DNA of 36,113 nucleotides. It comes from Hondaea fermentalgiana (lineage: Eukaryota > Sar > Bigyra > Thraustochytrida > Thraustochytriidae). The stretch is taken from contig NPFB01000016.1 in assembly GCA_014084085.1 (NCBI GenBank), positions 197,540 through 233,652 on the forward strand, written 5' to 3'. Numbering within the stretch: position 1 is the stretch's first letter; the number at the start of each line of letters is the position of its first letter. Shown piece after piece: positions 17,811-26,400 of this stretch. The notes beneath the pieces were generated by a model that saw only the letters and a list, made by a program, of their open reading frames with translations, was not told the origin of the DNA and did not search any database. Both the position numbers and the translations under genes were made by a program.

Positions 17811-19745
17811 TCAAAACATACGGCTGCCCGAGGAAACCTCTGGGTTTTCCACGGTGAGCTGATCATCCATCGCGTCCTCCATACTTTCATCTTCCTTAGA
17901 TTCTTCCTCCTCATCCTCACCCATTTCGCTGGTGGATTTGACGCTGGTAGACTTCGCGTCCTGAGTAATTTTCTTGCCAAGGAGCACATCTCGAAACATG
18001 TCCCGCGATAGACGACCCATCGAGTCCTCTACGACCTCCTCGAGAATTGCAATAAAGGCAGCACTTCCCTGAGAGCGACCACGCCGCAGGCGCTTTTTGT
18101 GTGAGCTGTCGCTATGCACCACAACCGTCCCAAGGCACGCGCGGAGTGATGCAGCCGTAATGACCTCGTCGCCCGTTGAGAGCACCTGAAAGATGCGGTT
18201 CATTGTCGTTGGGTGGCCCTGAAAGGTAGGAAGGTCCACGGGCCGAAGATAAAGAGCGCAAAAGGCGGAAAACGACATGCGAGACCCCGAAAGGTCGCTC
18301 AATTTCTCAAAGGCGTCCTCAAAGGAGCGCTTTTCGCGCCCATCAATGTAGATCTCGCGCACGGAAGCCTCAATGATGCCGGAGGTGTTTGCAGAGAGAA
18401 GATCAAACATGTTGCACACGTGTGGATCTGTGCGCATCGGCCCGTCACTTGCCCACAGAGCCATGGCCATCTTCAGAAACGTTGGCAGTTCAAGAAAGGT
18501 CTGCATTCGCGCCAAGAGCTCTTGCGCTGCCTTGTACCTCGCCGCACTGTGCGACGGCGAGCCGAGTGGCGCATATCCGGCGTTTTCAATGAGCCACGGG
18601 TGTTCGAAAGCCTGCCGAATGGTGAATCGTTCCGTCGGGTTCTTGCGGAGCAAACTACAGATGAATTCCTTTGCCTGAGAACTAACTGTACCCCAGACGG
18701 GGCTAATAAAGGTCACATTGCAGTGCAGAATGCGATGCAAGACCTCCTGGTCGTCTTTTCCGCCAAAAGGCGTCTTTCCGGACAAAATCATGTAGGTAAT
18801 TACACCAAGTGCCCAAACGTCGCACGTGAGGCCGTAACTCTTGCGAACAGTCTCTGGCGCAACATAAAAGGATGTCCCAAGACATTCGGTCATGCGCTCT
18901 TCCGGAGAAGCAAGCTGGTGGCTGAGTCCAAAGTCGATGAGAACAGGCTCAAGGTCGCCTTTGCCCGACGTCAGAGACTTGCGCATGACCCAATTCTCGA
19001 GCTTTAGATCACGATGCGCAATACGAAGCGCATGCAGATGCTCCACGGCACGAAACATCTTTACGAGCATACGAGCGGCTGACGGCTCGCTAAAGTGTCC
19101 TCGCTGTTTCAGGTTGTCAAAGAGGTCACCACCCGAGCACAGTTCGAGCACGAAATGTACCGAACAATCAACATCATCGACCACGGTATCGTGCAGAAGC
19201 ACAACGCTTGGGTGATCAACCTGACGAAGGATGCGAAGTTCGCTGAGAACGACCTTTTTCGAGATCTTACTACTAAGCCTCTTGATTGCAAAGGGAGATC
19301 CGTCGAGCTTGCGCACGGCTCGAAATACTTGGCACGATGAGCCCTCGCCCATCATGCCAGCGTTGCCGTGAGCATCGTGGGTCACAGAATAGAGAGAGGT
19401 AATATTGCCAAAACAGAGTCGTGTCATCGATGGCGTGGCGGTCTGCAAGGAGCTCATCGCGTCGCTGACGGCGTCGCGCATTGAGTTCGGGTCGATGCTG
19501 CGCTGAAAAGGATTCATGCCGGCACCTGGGGAGAACTTTCCCCCGCTTCGACCTGACTGCTGATGACTCTGGTGCATCCCGTTTCCTTTGGGGCTCGCTT
19601 TCTCGCGCGATCGCGAGCTTGATCGACGCGACGCCTGTCGCTGCCGAAAGCTATGTGTCATCCATCCCCCTTGGTTAAAGACTGCCGGATTCATCATACC
19701 TCCGTCTCCGGGACCTTCAAGTCCTCTTGAGGCACCGCTCCCCAT
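17811..19745 (-). CDS. CDPK-like protein kinase with degenerate EF-hand region, paralogue A
   Basis: This is a 644-residue protein starting at the first ATG of the frame, 19745 (upstream the frame holds only a TTG). It begins MGSGAS, a good N-myristoylation signal (Gly2, Ser6). After a disordered stretch, the kinase domain (about 125-388) is intact: GEGSSCQVF (133-141), Lys in FAIK (K155), HRD (244-246), DFG (271-273), APE (296-298). Residues about 402-435 (AQELLARMQTFLELP onward) resemble the autoinhibitory junction of CDPKs. Four helix-loop-helix units follow at about 447, 479, 515 and 564, but the loops lack the acidic calcium ligands (for example SANTSG and SDLSGS). The C-terminus is strongly acidic. 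The likely role is a membrane-associated Ser/Thr kinase of the CDPK group whose direct calcium control is weakened or lost. The paralogue lies 2.4 kb upstream in the same orientation. Confidence 0.88.
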   Translation of the reverse strand: MGSGASRGLEGPGDGGMMNPAVFNQGGWMTHSFRQRQASRRSSSRSREKASPKGNGMHQSHQQSGRSGGKFSPGAGMNPFQRSIDPNSMRDAVSDAMSSLQTATPSMTRLCFGNITSLYSVTHDAHGNAGMMGEGSSCQVFRAVRKLDGSPFAIKRLSSKISKKVVLSELRILRQVDHPSVVLLHDTVVDDVDCSVHFVLELCSGGDLFDNLKQRGHFSEPSAARMLVKMFRAVEHLHALRIAHRDLKLENWVMRKSLTSGKGDLEPVLIDFGLSHQLASPEERMTECLGTSFYVAPETVRKSYGLTCDVWALGVITYMILSGKTPFGGKDDQEVLHRILHCNVTFISPVWGTVSSQAKEFICSLLRKNPTERFTIRQAFEHPWLIENAGYAPLGSPSHSAARYKAAQELLARMQTFLELPTFLKMAMALWASDGPMRTDPHVCNMFDLLSANTSGIIEASVREIYIDGREKRSFEDAFEKLSDLSGSRMSFSAFCALYLRPVDLPTFQGHPTTMNRIFQVLSTGDEVITAASLRACLGTVVVHSDSSHKKRLRRGRSQGSAAFIAILEEVVEDSMGRLSRDMFRDVLLGKKITQDAKSTSVKSTSEMGEDEEEESKEDESMEDAMDDQLTVENPEVSSGSRMF

Positions 19746-20371
19746 CACGAGGCAGGATCCCGCGTCGCTCTCGGAGAAGTTTGGGTCTGGCGCCGAGCCC
19801 TCGTCCCATCTCGAGGGACCGATCTCGGACAAGAGGTTTTGGCCGCCGCCCGCTTGCTCGCTGGTTGACTTGCTAATTAGCTGGCTAGCAGGCCTCGAGG
19901 CCGCGCGGCAACGTTGGATTTTCTGGTGTCGACGACGGCCGCAGCTCTGAAAACAAACTTCCGTCTCGTCGCGCCGCTCGCAGTCGCTTTCTTACTTTCC
20001 TTTCAAAATCTGCGGTCAGCTGCGGGGAGGATGGAATGTTGCAGTGGCCAAGCTGGCGTTTTCACAGCTTACGGACACGCACACGCGCTCTGTCGCCTTT
20101 CCTCACCTCTCTCGGCTTGACTTGACATGGGACCACTTGGCATGGCGCGGCCCGACCCGGCCCGGCTCGGCTTGGCTCGCAGTGGCACGGCGCGCGGCGC
20201 CGGCGCCCCGACGCCCGCGCGTGGCCTTGGTGGATTCACAAACTTCCCAAAGAGCGTTTCTTGGAAGTAGGGCCGCCGCGCTCAGCTCGCATGCGGAGGG
20301 TCGGGCGTCGGGGCCTGCGCGCAGGCTTCGATCGTCTGCAAAAGAACTCGGAGAGGGGGGAGGAGAACAAT

Positions 20372-20415
<44 letters not shown>

Positions 20416-20420
20416 GGAGG
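19746..20420. other. Spacer upstream of CDPK-like gene A
   Basis: It holds the promoter of the minus-strand kinase and a GC-rich stretch with repeated CCCGGC/TTGGC-type words near 20140-20220. An AAC repeat lies at its right end. No gene is supported, apart from the candidate starting at 20421. Confidence 0.5.
20367..20415. repeat. AAC trinucleotide repeat
   Basis: About sixteen AAC units. In one plus-strand frame they would code poly-Asn and on the minus strand poly-Leu, but no conserved protein contains them. The tract ends six bases before the ATG at 20421. Confidence 0.93.
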
Positions 20421-21024
20421 ATGAGCACGGGGAGGGCACATCACGCCAGCGCTGGATTCCTTCTCGAGGGGAAGGAGGACGCCGCGGCTTCGCTGATGGA
20501 CCGCTGGCCCGCGCAGCGGCACGGTGCGCTGATTTCAAGGCACCCACCGAAAGCCCGCGCCGTGCTCGGCCACTGCGACTTCTATGGTAAGGCGCACTCG
20601 CCATCAAGACTGAGACGAGACGAGCTGTGAGCATTTATTGGAGTGAGAGAGTGAGTGGTGCGGTCGGTTCTTCGGTTGGCCAGCCCACAGCAACAAGCAA
20701 GACATTTTTTCTTTTTTGTTGGACAGGCCTTTCAAGCTCACGCGCTCTCGCGCCGTGAACGCGGCATGCGGTATCGCAGACGAGGCGAAGGCTCCAAGGG
20801 TGTTTGATTGGCTGGCGCACATACCTGAGCCGACAAACACGACTTCCATCTCGAATCCGCGAATTCCACGCTGCCATGGCATGCTCTATGACGAAGAACT
20901 TGGACACGTCGAGGCGAATACGCAGCGAATCCGAATCCATCGTTTCGCGGAGACGGAAGCTAGAAAGCCCTTACCGCGGCCACTCATTCCTTTCCTTACA
21001 GAGATTAACATCGAAGAGGTGTAG
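20421..21024 (+). CDS. Tentative two-exon gene of unknown function
   Basis: Exon 1 runs from the ATG at 20421 to 20586, followed by a good splice donor (GTAAGG). An acceptor after 20683 (TTGGCCAG) keeps the frame and opens exon 2, 20684-21024, ending TAG. The join gives about 168 residues. Exon 2 reads like protein rather than repeat: KQDIFSFLLDRPFKL, RVFDWLAHIPEP, CHGMLYDEELGHVEA, and PLIPFLTEINIEEV at the end. A second acceptor after 20726, preceded by a strong pyrimidine tract, would instead join exon 2 to a different upstream frame that includes the AAC repeat. I recognise no family. Fully intron-free genes elsewhere in the window make a spliced model less certain. The stretch could also be noncoding, or belong to the minus strand, where a GTATGT donor-like site exists. 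Confidence 0.3.
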
Positions 21025-21552
21025 ACGTTGTGACGCTGCGCCGGTCCCGTCGCTGCAGCACGAATGCAGCGCGGACATTTTGTCCCGAGGCTGTCGTTTG
21101 TCTCATTTTAAACGCCCCACAATAGCCCCGCGCTCATTTTTTTTTTTCCGTGGCGAGACAACGCCCGTCTGACTGACAGCAAAGCTAAACACGGTTTCAC
21201 GGAGAAACAAAGAAGAGGCCGGCGACGCCGTGCGAAGGCATCGCTTCTCTCTGCGATGCCTGACAAGAGCCCTTGGTAGTGAGCCGGCACTCAAACAATC
21301 ATGGCAAGTGGCCACAAGAGAAGAAGGAACTCTCCAAAGCACTGCGGGCGGCGCGGCGTCGAGCTGCGGGCGGCGCGGAGGTGACCCCCTTCTAACACCT
21401 CTACCTACAAAGAGATGGAGCTCTTCCGGCACGTACAAGAGCGGCGAGAAGGAGAAAGCAGAGAAGGAGAAAGTGGTGAAGGGAATGAGGATGAGGAGGA
21501 TTGAAGCCCTTCCGCACGGCTGATGCATCGACGCGCGAGGGGCATCGCATCT

Positions 21553-21582
21553 ACGTTGCATTGCACTGCACTGCACTGCACT
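21553..21582. repeat. GCACT pentanucleotide repeat
   Basis: Four to five tandem GCACT/GCATT units in an otherwise unassigned spacer. Confidence 0.85.
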
Positions 21583-21968
21583 ACAGCGCAATGCATCGCA
21601 TAACACCACATTTCTGCGCAAGATCACGTACGGGGTCGGAGCTGCGCAGCTTCCGCATCCGAAGGCAGCGTTTTCAAGTGGACTTTTTTTTTTATACACC
21701 TATCTTTCTGTTGTGCGCCACCGATCGATTACTCGTGAAATGATCAAAGCAACGAGTTCGTGCGCCCACAGCTTGTGGCGCGGATTCTCCCGCTGTGAAA
21801 CAAGTGCGCAACGCAAAATGCTAAAAAAAAGGAAGGAAAAGAAATCAACATGGAGAAATGTGGAGGCGCTGCAAGGCCACGATAATCCGCATGGGCCTAG
21901 GCCTTCGTATAAGGCGCGGAGAGCTGCAGCAACAAGAAGAATGCTCAAGTTAGGCGATCGCTGCGGCG

Positions 21969-22018
21969 GAAATTGAATTCGAAAGTTGAAAAGCAGAAAT
22001 TGAATTTGAAAGGTGAAA
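21969..22018. repeat. Duplicated 23-base AT-rich element in the 3' region of CDPK-like gene B
   Basis: Two copies, 21969-21991 and 21996-22018, differ at two positions and lie 27 bases apart. They are about 87-136 bases past the kinase stop codon on the minus strand, so they probably fall in its 3' UTR. Confidence 0.8.
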
Positions 22019-22104
22019 TTGATGATTGATTGATTATTGGGGCTGGTTCTACCGTGGACCGTCATTTGAATTGACGATGTGAGAAAAAAGAAACAAAAAC
22101 TTAT

Positions 22105-24144
22105 CTAAGCAAAAAGAAGGCGAACGAAGTCCTCCTGCGAGAGGGTACGTGCCTTAGCGCCAACCGTCGCAGACGCCTCCAAAATCATCTCCTTCGCCTC
22201 GGAGCGGCTGTGAGTGTCCTGAAAAATGTGGTGGAGGCTGTTGACGGTAATCTCATCAGGATCATCGCCGTTCTCCTCATTTGTAGAGTCGCCATCGGGA
22301 CCCAAATAGGCGAAACGCAGAAAGACCGTCTGCGCATCCGTTTGCGCTCGAGGCGACCCTGGCATAGGGGTGTAAAGAACAGCGCAGAAGTCATTCCAGG
22401 TAAAGTACCCCTTGGTATCTTCGTCGATGGCATCAAAAACGGTATCAAGCTCCGTGTCGTCCATGAGCTCGTCTGGGATCATGTCGCGAAGGCGCTCAAA
22501 AGTAACAACACCCGGGGTTCTTGCAACAAGTCGGCGGAAAAGAAGAAAGAGATCCGAAAGGGCGTCAGCCGGAGCTTCGCGGGCGAGCTGGCGAAGCGCA
22601 TAGCGTTTGAGTTGGGGAAATTGAGCGAATTCACGCATCCGCGCAATCACGTCTTCCATGGACATATCCAGGAAATCGCTGCTGGTGCTCGACGTTGACG
22701 CTCGCTCACAGACCGATGAGGGGGTCGAGGACAGCGAGTCACGACGGCCCATGCGAGCATCGGCATTCTCCAGCAGCGTCAAATGGAGGTTCTGTGTCTG
22801 TTCGCGGATCCAGCGGTCTCCGCGCGCCTTCTCTGCCGAGGGACGGGCCGAAGGCTCTGGGTTGAGAAGTGTCTTGACGAAGCGTTGGGCACCGTCGCTA
22901 AGGTTGCCCCATAGCTTGTCAGGATACGTCACGTCGCAAGCGAGGATGCGCTGCACGATCTGCTCGTCGGTCGTTCCACGGAAAGGACGCTTGGCGGTGA
23001 GCATCATGTACGCTACAACACCGAGTGACCAAATGTCCGCTGGGAACGAGTAGGAGCGCTTGATGACCTCGGGGCTAAGATAATGAATAGTGCCAACCTC
23101 GGAGGTTTGGACCGTCTTTGCGTCCGTGAGCTTGGCCAGGCCAAAATCCACGAGCATCACCTCGTCGCTCTCGGGGAACCGGAAGACAAAGTTCTCCAGC
23201 TTGATGTCCCTGTGAATGACATTGTGAAAGTGGAGGTATTGTAGTGCGCTTAGAATTTGCATCAAGACGTCTGCGCTGCGCCTCTCCTCCATCGGGCCGT
23301 CCCTTTGCAGGCGAGAAAGGAGGTCCCCACCGCTTCCTAGCTCGAAACTGAGCAAGTAGGTCTTGGGGTTATGCTTGAAAGCCTCATGCAGGCGAACAAT
23401 GTTCGGGTGCGAAAGCCGCGAGAGATGACGCAGCTCAAAGGCGCGGTCTTTCTCTGCGCTGGAGCGAAGGTGTACGGTTTTGAGCGCGTATTGATGCTGA
23501 GGAGACCCCTTCTTGCGCACACGAAAAACCTCGCCTTCCATGCCTTTTCCGAGCACAGTGAGGCTGCCATCATTTTTCTTGACGGCTTCAAACATGCTGC
23601 CAAAGCGACCCGAGTTCGCCAGCAACATGCGCGTCGACATGGCTGCAAACGTGTTCCTGGGCTGAAAGCGAAGGTGGAGATCTTGCGTTCCTTCATTGCC
23701 CTTTTCCACGCTTTCGCGCCATGCGCGGTGCAGACTGCTGACACTGAGACGCCGGGTGCGCTCTGGCGTAGACCGATCTTGCTGACCGTCTTTAGTCTGA
23801 TCACCTGGGCTCTCGGTGCCGGATTGGCTGTTGTATTCTAGGTCCAAAGCGACGTCATCAACCAGGAGCAGGTTTCGAAGCGTTGCCCGCCTTGTGTTCA
23901 GACGGTTGAACATGGAGCCCAAGCTTCCAGCGCTCGATCCGCGGCCCGCAGACTTGAGAGAGGGCGCTCGAGACATTCGCTGGCCCGGCGACAAGGGCGA
24001 ATTCGGCGAGGTGGGCGACATTGGCCGCGTAGGGTCCGGCGACATCATGTCCTCGTTCGAGGCGTCCTCGCGCGCGAGGTTGATGCCAAGCTCCGTGTCC
24101 TCCTCGCCAAAATCGTCCTCTTGGAAACTCGCGCCGTTGCCCAT
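22105..24144 (-). CDS. CDPK-like protein kinase with one recognisable EF-hand, paralogue B
   Basis: This is a 679-residue protein starting at the ATG at 24144, which has a strong ACCATGG context and gives MGNGAS, a myristoylation-type N-terminus. The frame also has an ATG at 24387, in a poor context, giving an 81-residue extension that would bury the motif. Residues 35-55 carry five Ser-Pro sites. The kinase domain (about 194-447) is intact: GKGMEGEVF (199-207), K222, HRD (311-313), DFG (333-335), and SPE in place of APE (357-359). A CDPK-type junction lies at about 495-525 (MEDVIARMREFAQFPQLK). One EF-hand is fairly complete (loop 574-585, DEDTKGYFTWND). The other lobes are degenerate, and one carries an acidic insertion near 614-632. 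Predicted to be a membrane-associated Ser/Thr kinase. Shared architecture and start motif make it a tandem paralogue of the gene at 17811-19745. Confidence 0.88.
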   Translation of the reverse strand: MGNGASFQEDDFGEEDTELGINLAREDASNEDMMSPDPTRPMSPTSPNSPLSPGQRMSRAPSLKSAGRGSSAGSLGSMFNRLNTRRATLRNLLLVDDVALDLEYNSQSGTESPGDQTKDGQQDRSTPERTRRLSVSSLHRAWRESVEKGNEGTQDLHLRFQPRNTFAAMSTRMLLANSGRFGSMFEAVKKNDGSLTVLGKGMEGEVFRVRKKGSPQHQYALKTVHLRSSAEKDRAFELRHLSRLSHPNIVRLHEAFKHNPKTYLLSFELGSGGDLLSRLQRDGPMEERRSADVLMQILSALQYLHFHNVIHRDIKLENFVFRFPESDEVMLVDFGLAKLTDAKTVQTSEVGTIHYLSPEVIKRSYSFPADIWSLGVVAYMMLTAKRPFRGTTDEQIVQRILACDVTYPDKLWGNLSDGAQRFVKTLLNPEPSARPSAEKARGDRWIREQTQNLHLTLLENADARMGRRDSLSSTPSSVCERASTSSTSSDFLDMSMEDVIARMREFAQFPQLKRYALRQLAREAPADALSDLFLLFRRLVARTPGVVTFERLRDMIPDELMDDTELDTVFDAIDEDTKGYFTWNDFCAVLYTPMPGSPRAQTDAQTVFLRFAYLGPDGDSTNEENGDDPDEITVNSLHHIFQDTHSRSEAKEMILEASATVGAKARTLSQEDFVRLLFA

Positions 24145-25345
24145 GGTGAAGTTGTGGCGTCCTAGTCTAGAGCTGCAGGAGATCAAGGTCCCACGAGCGA
24201 CGATTGGGAATTGGAGACAAGAATGAACGCCTGCAACTCCAGTCGGCGTTGCTGCTTCTGCTTGCCCAAGGACAACAGAACTGGATGGACGCAATGCCGC
24301 CAGCTGATGACCTGGAGAGCAGGAAACGCGTCTCTTTGCCGACGTTAGAAGCAGAGAATCAAGAAAAATCAAGCTGGACGGCTTCATGCAGCTGCGCTGC
24401 TCGCCAATTTTTACAACGCCTCCCGACGCCGGAACAGCGCGTTACAGCTACGTAGCAACTGTGTCAGGTCTGTGGCACGATCGACCGGGTGTGCGTCCTT
24501 GTCCTCCGCAGCTACAAAGTCGATTATTCAAAATACTGCATTTGCAGCAAAGCACTGTCTTGCGCTGAGGGTTCCACTGTGGACCGCAGCTGTGGTCAAT
24601 TTCTGTTCATCCGGTGTCCAGCTTTGGTAAATGGACTACACAGTGTCTTGGACCTATCCAGGTCGAGGTCCCTAGTCCAACGATGAAACTGGGTGACCAG
24701 GCCCTCGGTCCATGGCGCGTACCATGAGTGGCATGCACACAATTGCGTTGAAAATTCCGAGCACCAGTCTCTTGAGGGCCCCAGGCCCCGCACTGTGGAA
24801 TTTTGGACAGGCCTCTTACCTTACTCGGGTCAGCTTGGTCCACGCAGCCTTCAGAAGACGTGCTGCGTGGGGGATTTTTCCTTGCAAGCAGCGATCCTAG
24901 CTTTCACAGCTGCGGTCCACAGCGGTTTCGATCGCCGTCCTTTCTTTTTCCTTTTTCCCTTCTTGTATGCTCTATATTTTGCTTCCATGTGTAGGCTTCC
25001 CTGCTGAATGCTAGCCAATGGTTGGCAACCCAAAGCCAACACCCAACACCCAGCGCGCAAAGCCAGTAATAAAAAAGATTAGAAGCGCCTAGAGAACATG
25101 CAAGCAAGCGTCCGTCCCGAGCGGCCAGCCAAAAATGGACTCGAATGTAATTTCAGAAATAAGTGAATAAAAATAGTATGAATGAATGAAGGAGCTGCAC
25201 TGTTGCCGGTAGGTCGGTGGACGCGGCCTTGCCTGAAGTAAGTGGTGGACACGATGCGAGCGCTCATCAACGTGACGCGCTGCGCATTGGGGCCGGACGC
25301 TTTCTTGGACTGAGTCTGAAGACGGTGAGGCCTTTCTTCGAGCCG

Positions 25346-25361
25346 ACGTCAGTGGTGACGT
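25346..25361. promoter_or_regulatory. Inverted ACGTCA-N4-TGACGT motif, possible bZIP site
   Basis: Two six-base arms form a perfect inverted repeat with a four-base spacer. Each arm contains the core of CRE/bZIP sites. Its target gene is unclear because no confident gene starts nearby. Confidence 0.25.
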
Positions 25362-26060
25362 ACGCGCGATTTCTTCACCTGCTTTTCTGAGCAACCAGCC
25401 ATAGCGACTGAGCTGGTAGGCTCTTCGAAGATGGCCGGGGGTTGCGTTTCCAGAAGGTTAGCTAGAATACAGAGGTGCTTGAGCTGCGCAAGGTCAGATT
25501 CTCTCTCGAAACCTCTACTCCATTATTCTTTTGCCTCTCAGCCATGGCGCACCATTCTCAGCACCATGTTGACGCACGCATTTATCTTTCACGCCAGAAA
25601 AACGCAATCATGATTCACATTCTTGCGAATATGGTGCGTTTAAGATGTAGCAGGGCAGGCCTGTCCCCAAGCCTCAAAGCTTCACAGCTTTAAAGCTCTT
25701 CCACCTTTGCCTTTGCCTTTTTTCCTCATTCGGAGTTTTGCTAAAGTCTCAACTGCTCGTGCTAAAACCTACACTCTACGCGAATGGCGCAAGCCTGACG
25801 GTTGCAGCTCTCACCTGAAGGAAGCCAAAATGGGTGCCATGTCGGCTGAAGAAGCTTAGAATTATGTGAAGACTTCCGCGCAAATTGAGCTCTGGGCAGA
25901 GTTCGTAGGCTCGAGGGAGCCAACAAGGCCACGCCAGCTATCCAATGCCTTTCCTCTTGAGCCCATAGCTTTCGCTCTCATCGTGCCCATGGATCATTTC
26001 AGAATTGAACAAAGCAAATTTCGGGGTTGACAATAGTGACAAGAGAACCAATGTTCGATC

Positions 26061-26104
26061 GATGAACGAGGTGCTCTTCAGGGATGAACGAGGTGCTCTT
26101 CAGC
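26061..26104. repeat. Tandem duplication of a 22-base unit
   Basis: Copies at 26061-26082 and 26083-26104 are identical except for the last base. A four-base start of a third copy (GATG) follows. It is about 300 bases upstream of the PRAT-like gene. Confidence 0.9.
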
Positions 26105-26109
26105 GATGG

Positions 26110-26146
26110 ACGTCGAGCTCTCCAATGACGGGCTCGAGCTCGACGT
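26110..26146. repeat. Perfect 11-base inverted repeat, potential hairpin or palindromic operator
   Basis: ACGTCGAGCTC at 26110-26120 is exactly complementary to GAGCTCGACGT at 26136-26146, with a 15-base loop. It directly follows the 22-base duplication, upstream of the PRAT-like gene. Confidence 0.8.
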
Positions 26147-26244
26147 AGCGCGCATGGTCATGGTCTAGATTCAATCATGTGGTCCGGCAGGAGCAGCACT
26201 AGACGCTGAAGAAGAAAGAGGGCGAGGAGTAGAACAACAAGCAG

Positions 26245-26276
26245 GAGAAGAAGAAGAAGAAGAAGAAGAAGAAGAG
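26245..26276. repeat. GAA trinucleotide repeat
   Basis: About ten GAA units about 125 bases ahead of the ATG at 26401, in the presumed leader or promoter of the PRAT-like gene. Confidence 0.9.
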
Positions 26277-26400
26277 AGACGAGCAGCGGTAGCCGCGTAG
26301 CTCCGCGGCAGCAGACGCGGGTCGGGCGGTGCGTGCGTGCGGACTCCGTGGCGCCAGACTCGTGAGATCGACGCCCCTGGGCCGGGCGCGCCAGTGAGAG

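Larger units (their letters stand above)
21025..22104. other. Spacer downstream of CDPK-like gene B
   Basis: It contains T-runs at about 21138-21147 and 21685-21694, a GCACT repeat (21553-21582), a duplicated 23-base AT-rich element (21969-22018) and a GATT run at about 22022-22038. The right end is the 3' UTR of the minus-strand kinase. Open frames here are short or repeat-driven and no gene is called. Confidence 0.55.
24145..26400. other. 2.3-kb spacer with no supported gene
   Basis: This is the largest unassigned stretch apart from 4068-6576, less GC-rich than its neighbours and with few simple repeats until 26240. Noted within it: an inverted ACGTCA/TGACGT pair (25346-25361), a duplicated 22-mer (26061-26104), an 11-base inverted repeat (26110-26146) and a GAA run (26245-26276). 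A minus-strand ATG at 25402 opens 13 codons before a GTACGT. A frame after a CTTCAG at 25316 could continue it to 25079, but the implied 48-base intron and unrecognisable product do not justify a gene. A noncoding RNA cannot be excluded. Confidence 0.5.

Noticed and set aside
20236..20634. Minus-strand frame with a poly-Leu run resembling a signal peptide
   Set aside because: The Leu run is the reverse of the AAC repeat and the rest is basic, low-complexity sequence.
21103..21699. 198-residue minus-strand open frame
   Set aside because: It is built from the GCACT repeat, T-runs and Arg/Ser-rich sequence, with no domain or conserved motif.
24145..24387. N-terminal extension of kinase B from the ATG at 24387
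   Set aside because: Its start context is poor. The internal ATG at 24144 has a strong context and a myristoylation motif shared with paralogue A.
25079..25402. Possible small two-exon minus-strand gene with a 48-base intron
   Set aside because: The donor and acceptor are plausible, but the intron is very short, the product is unrecognisable and its last third looks like untranslated sequence.
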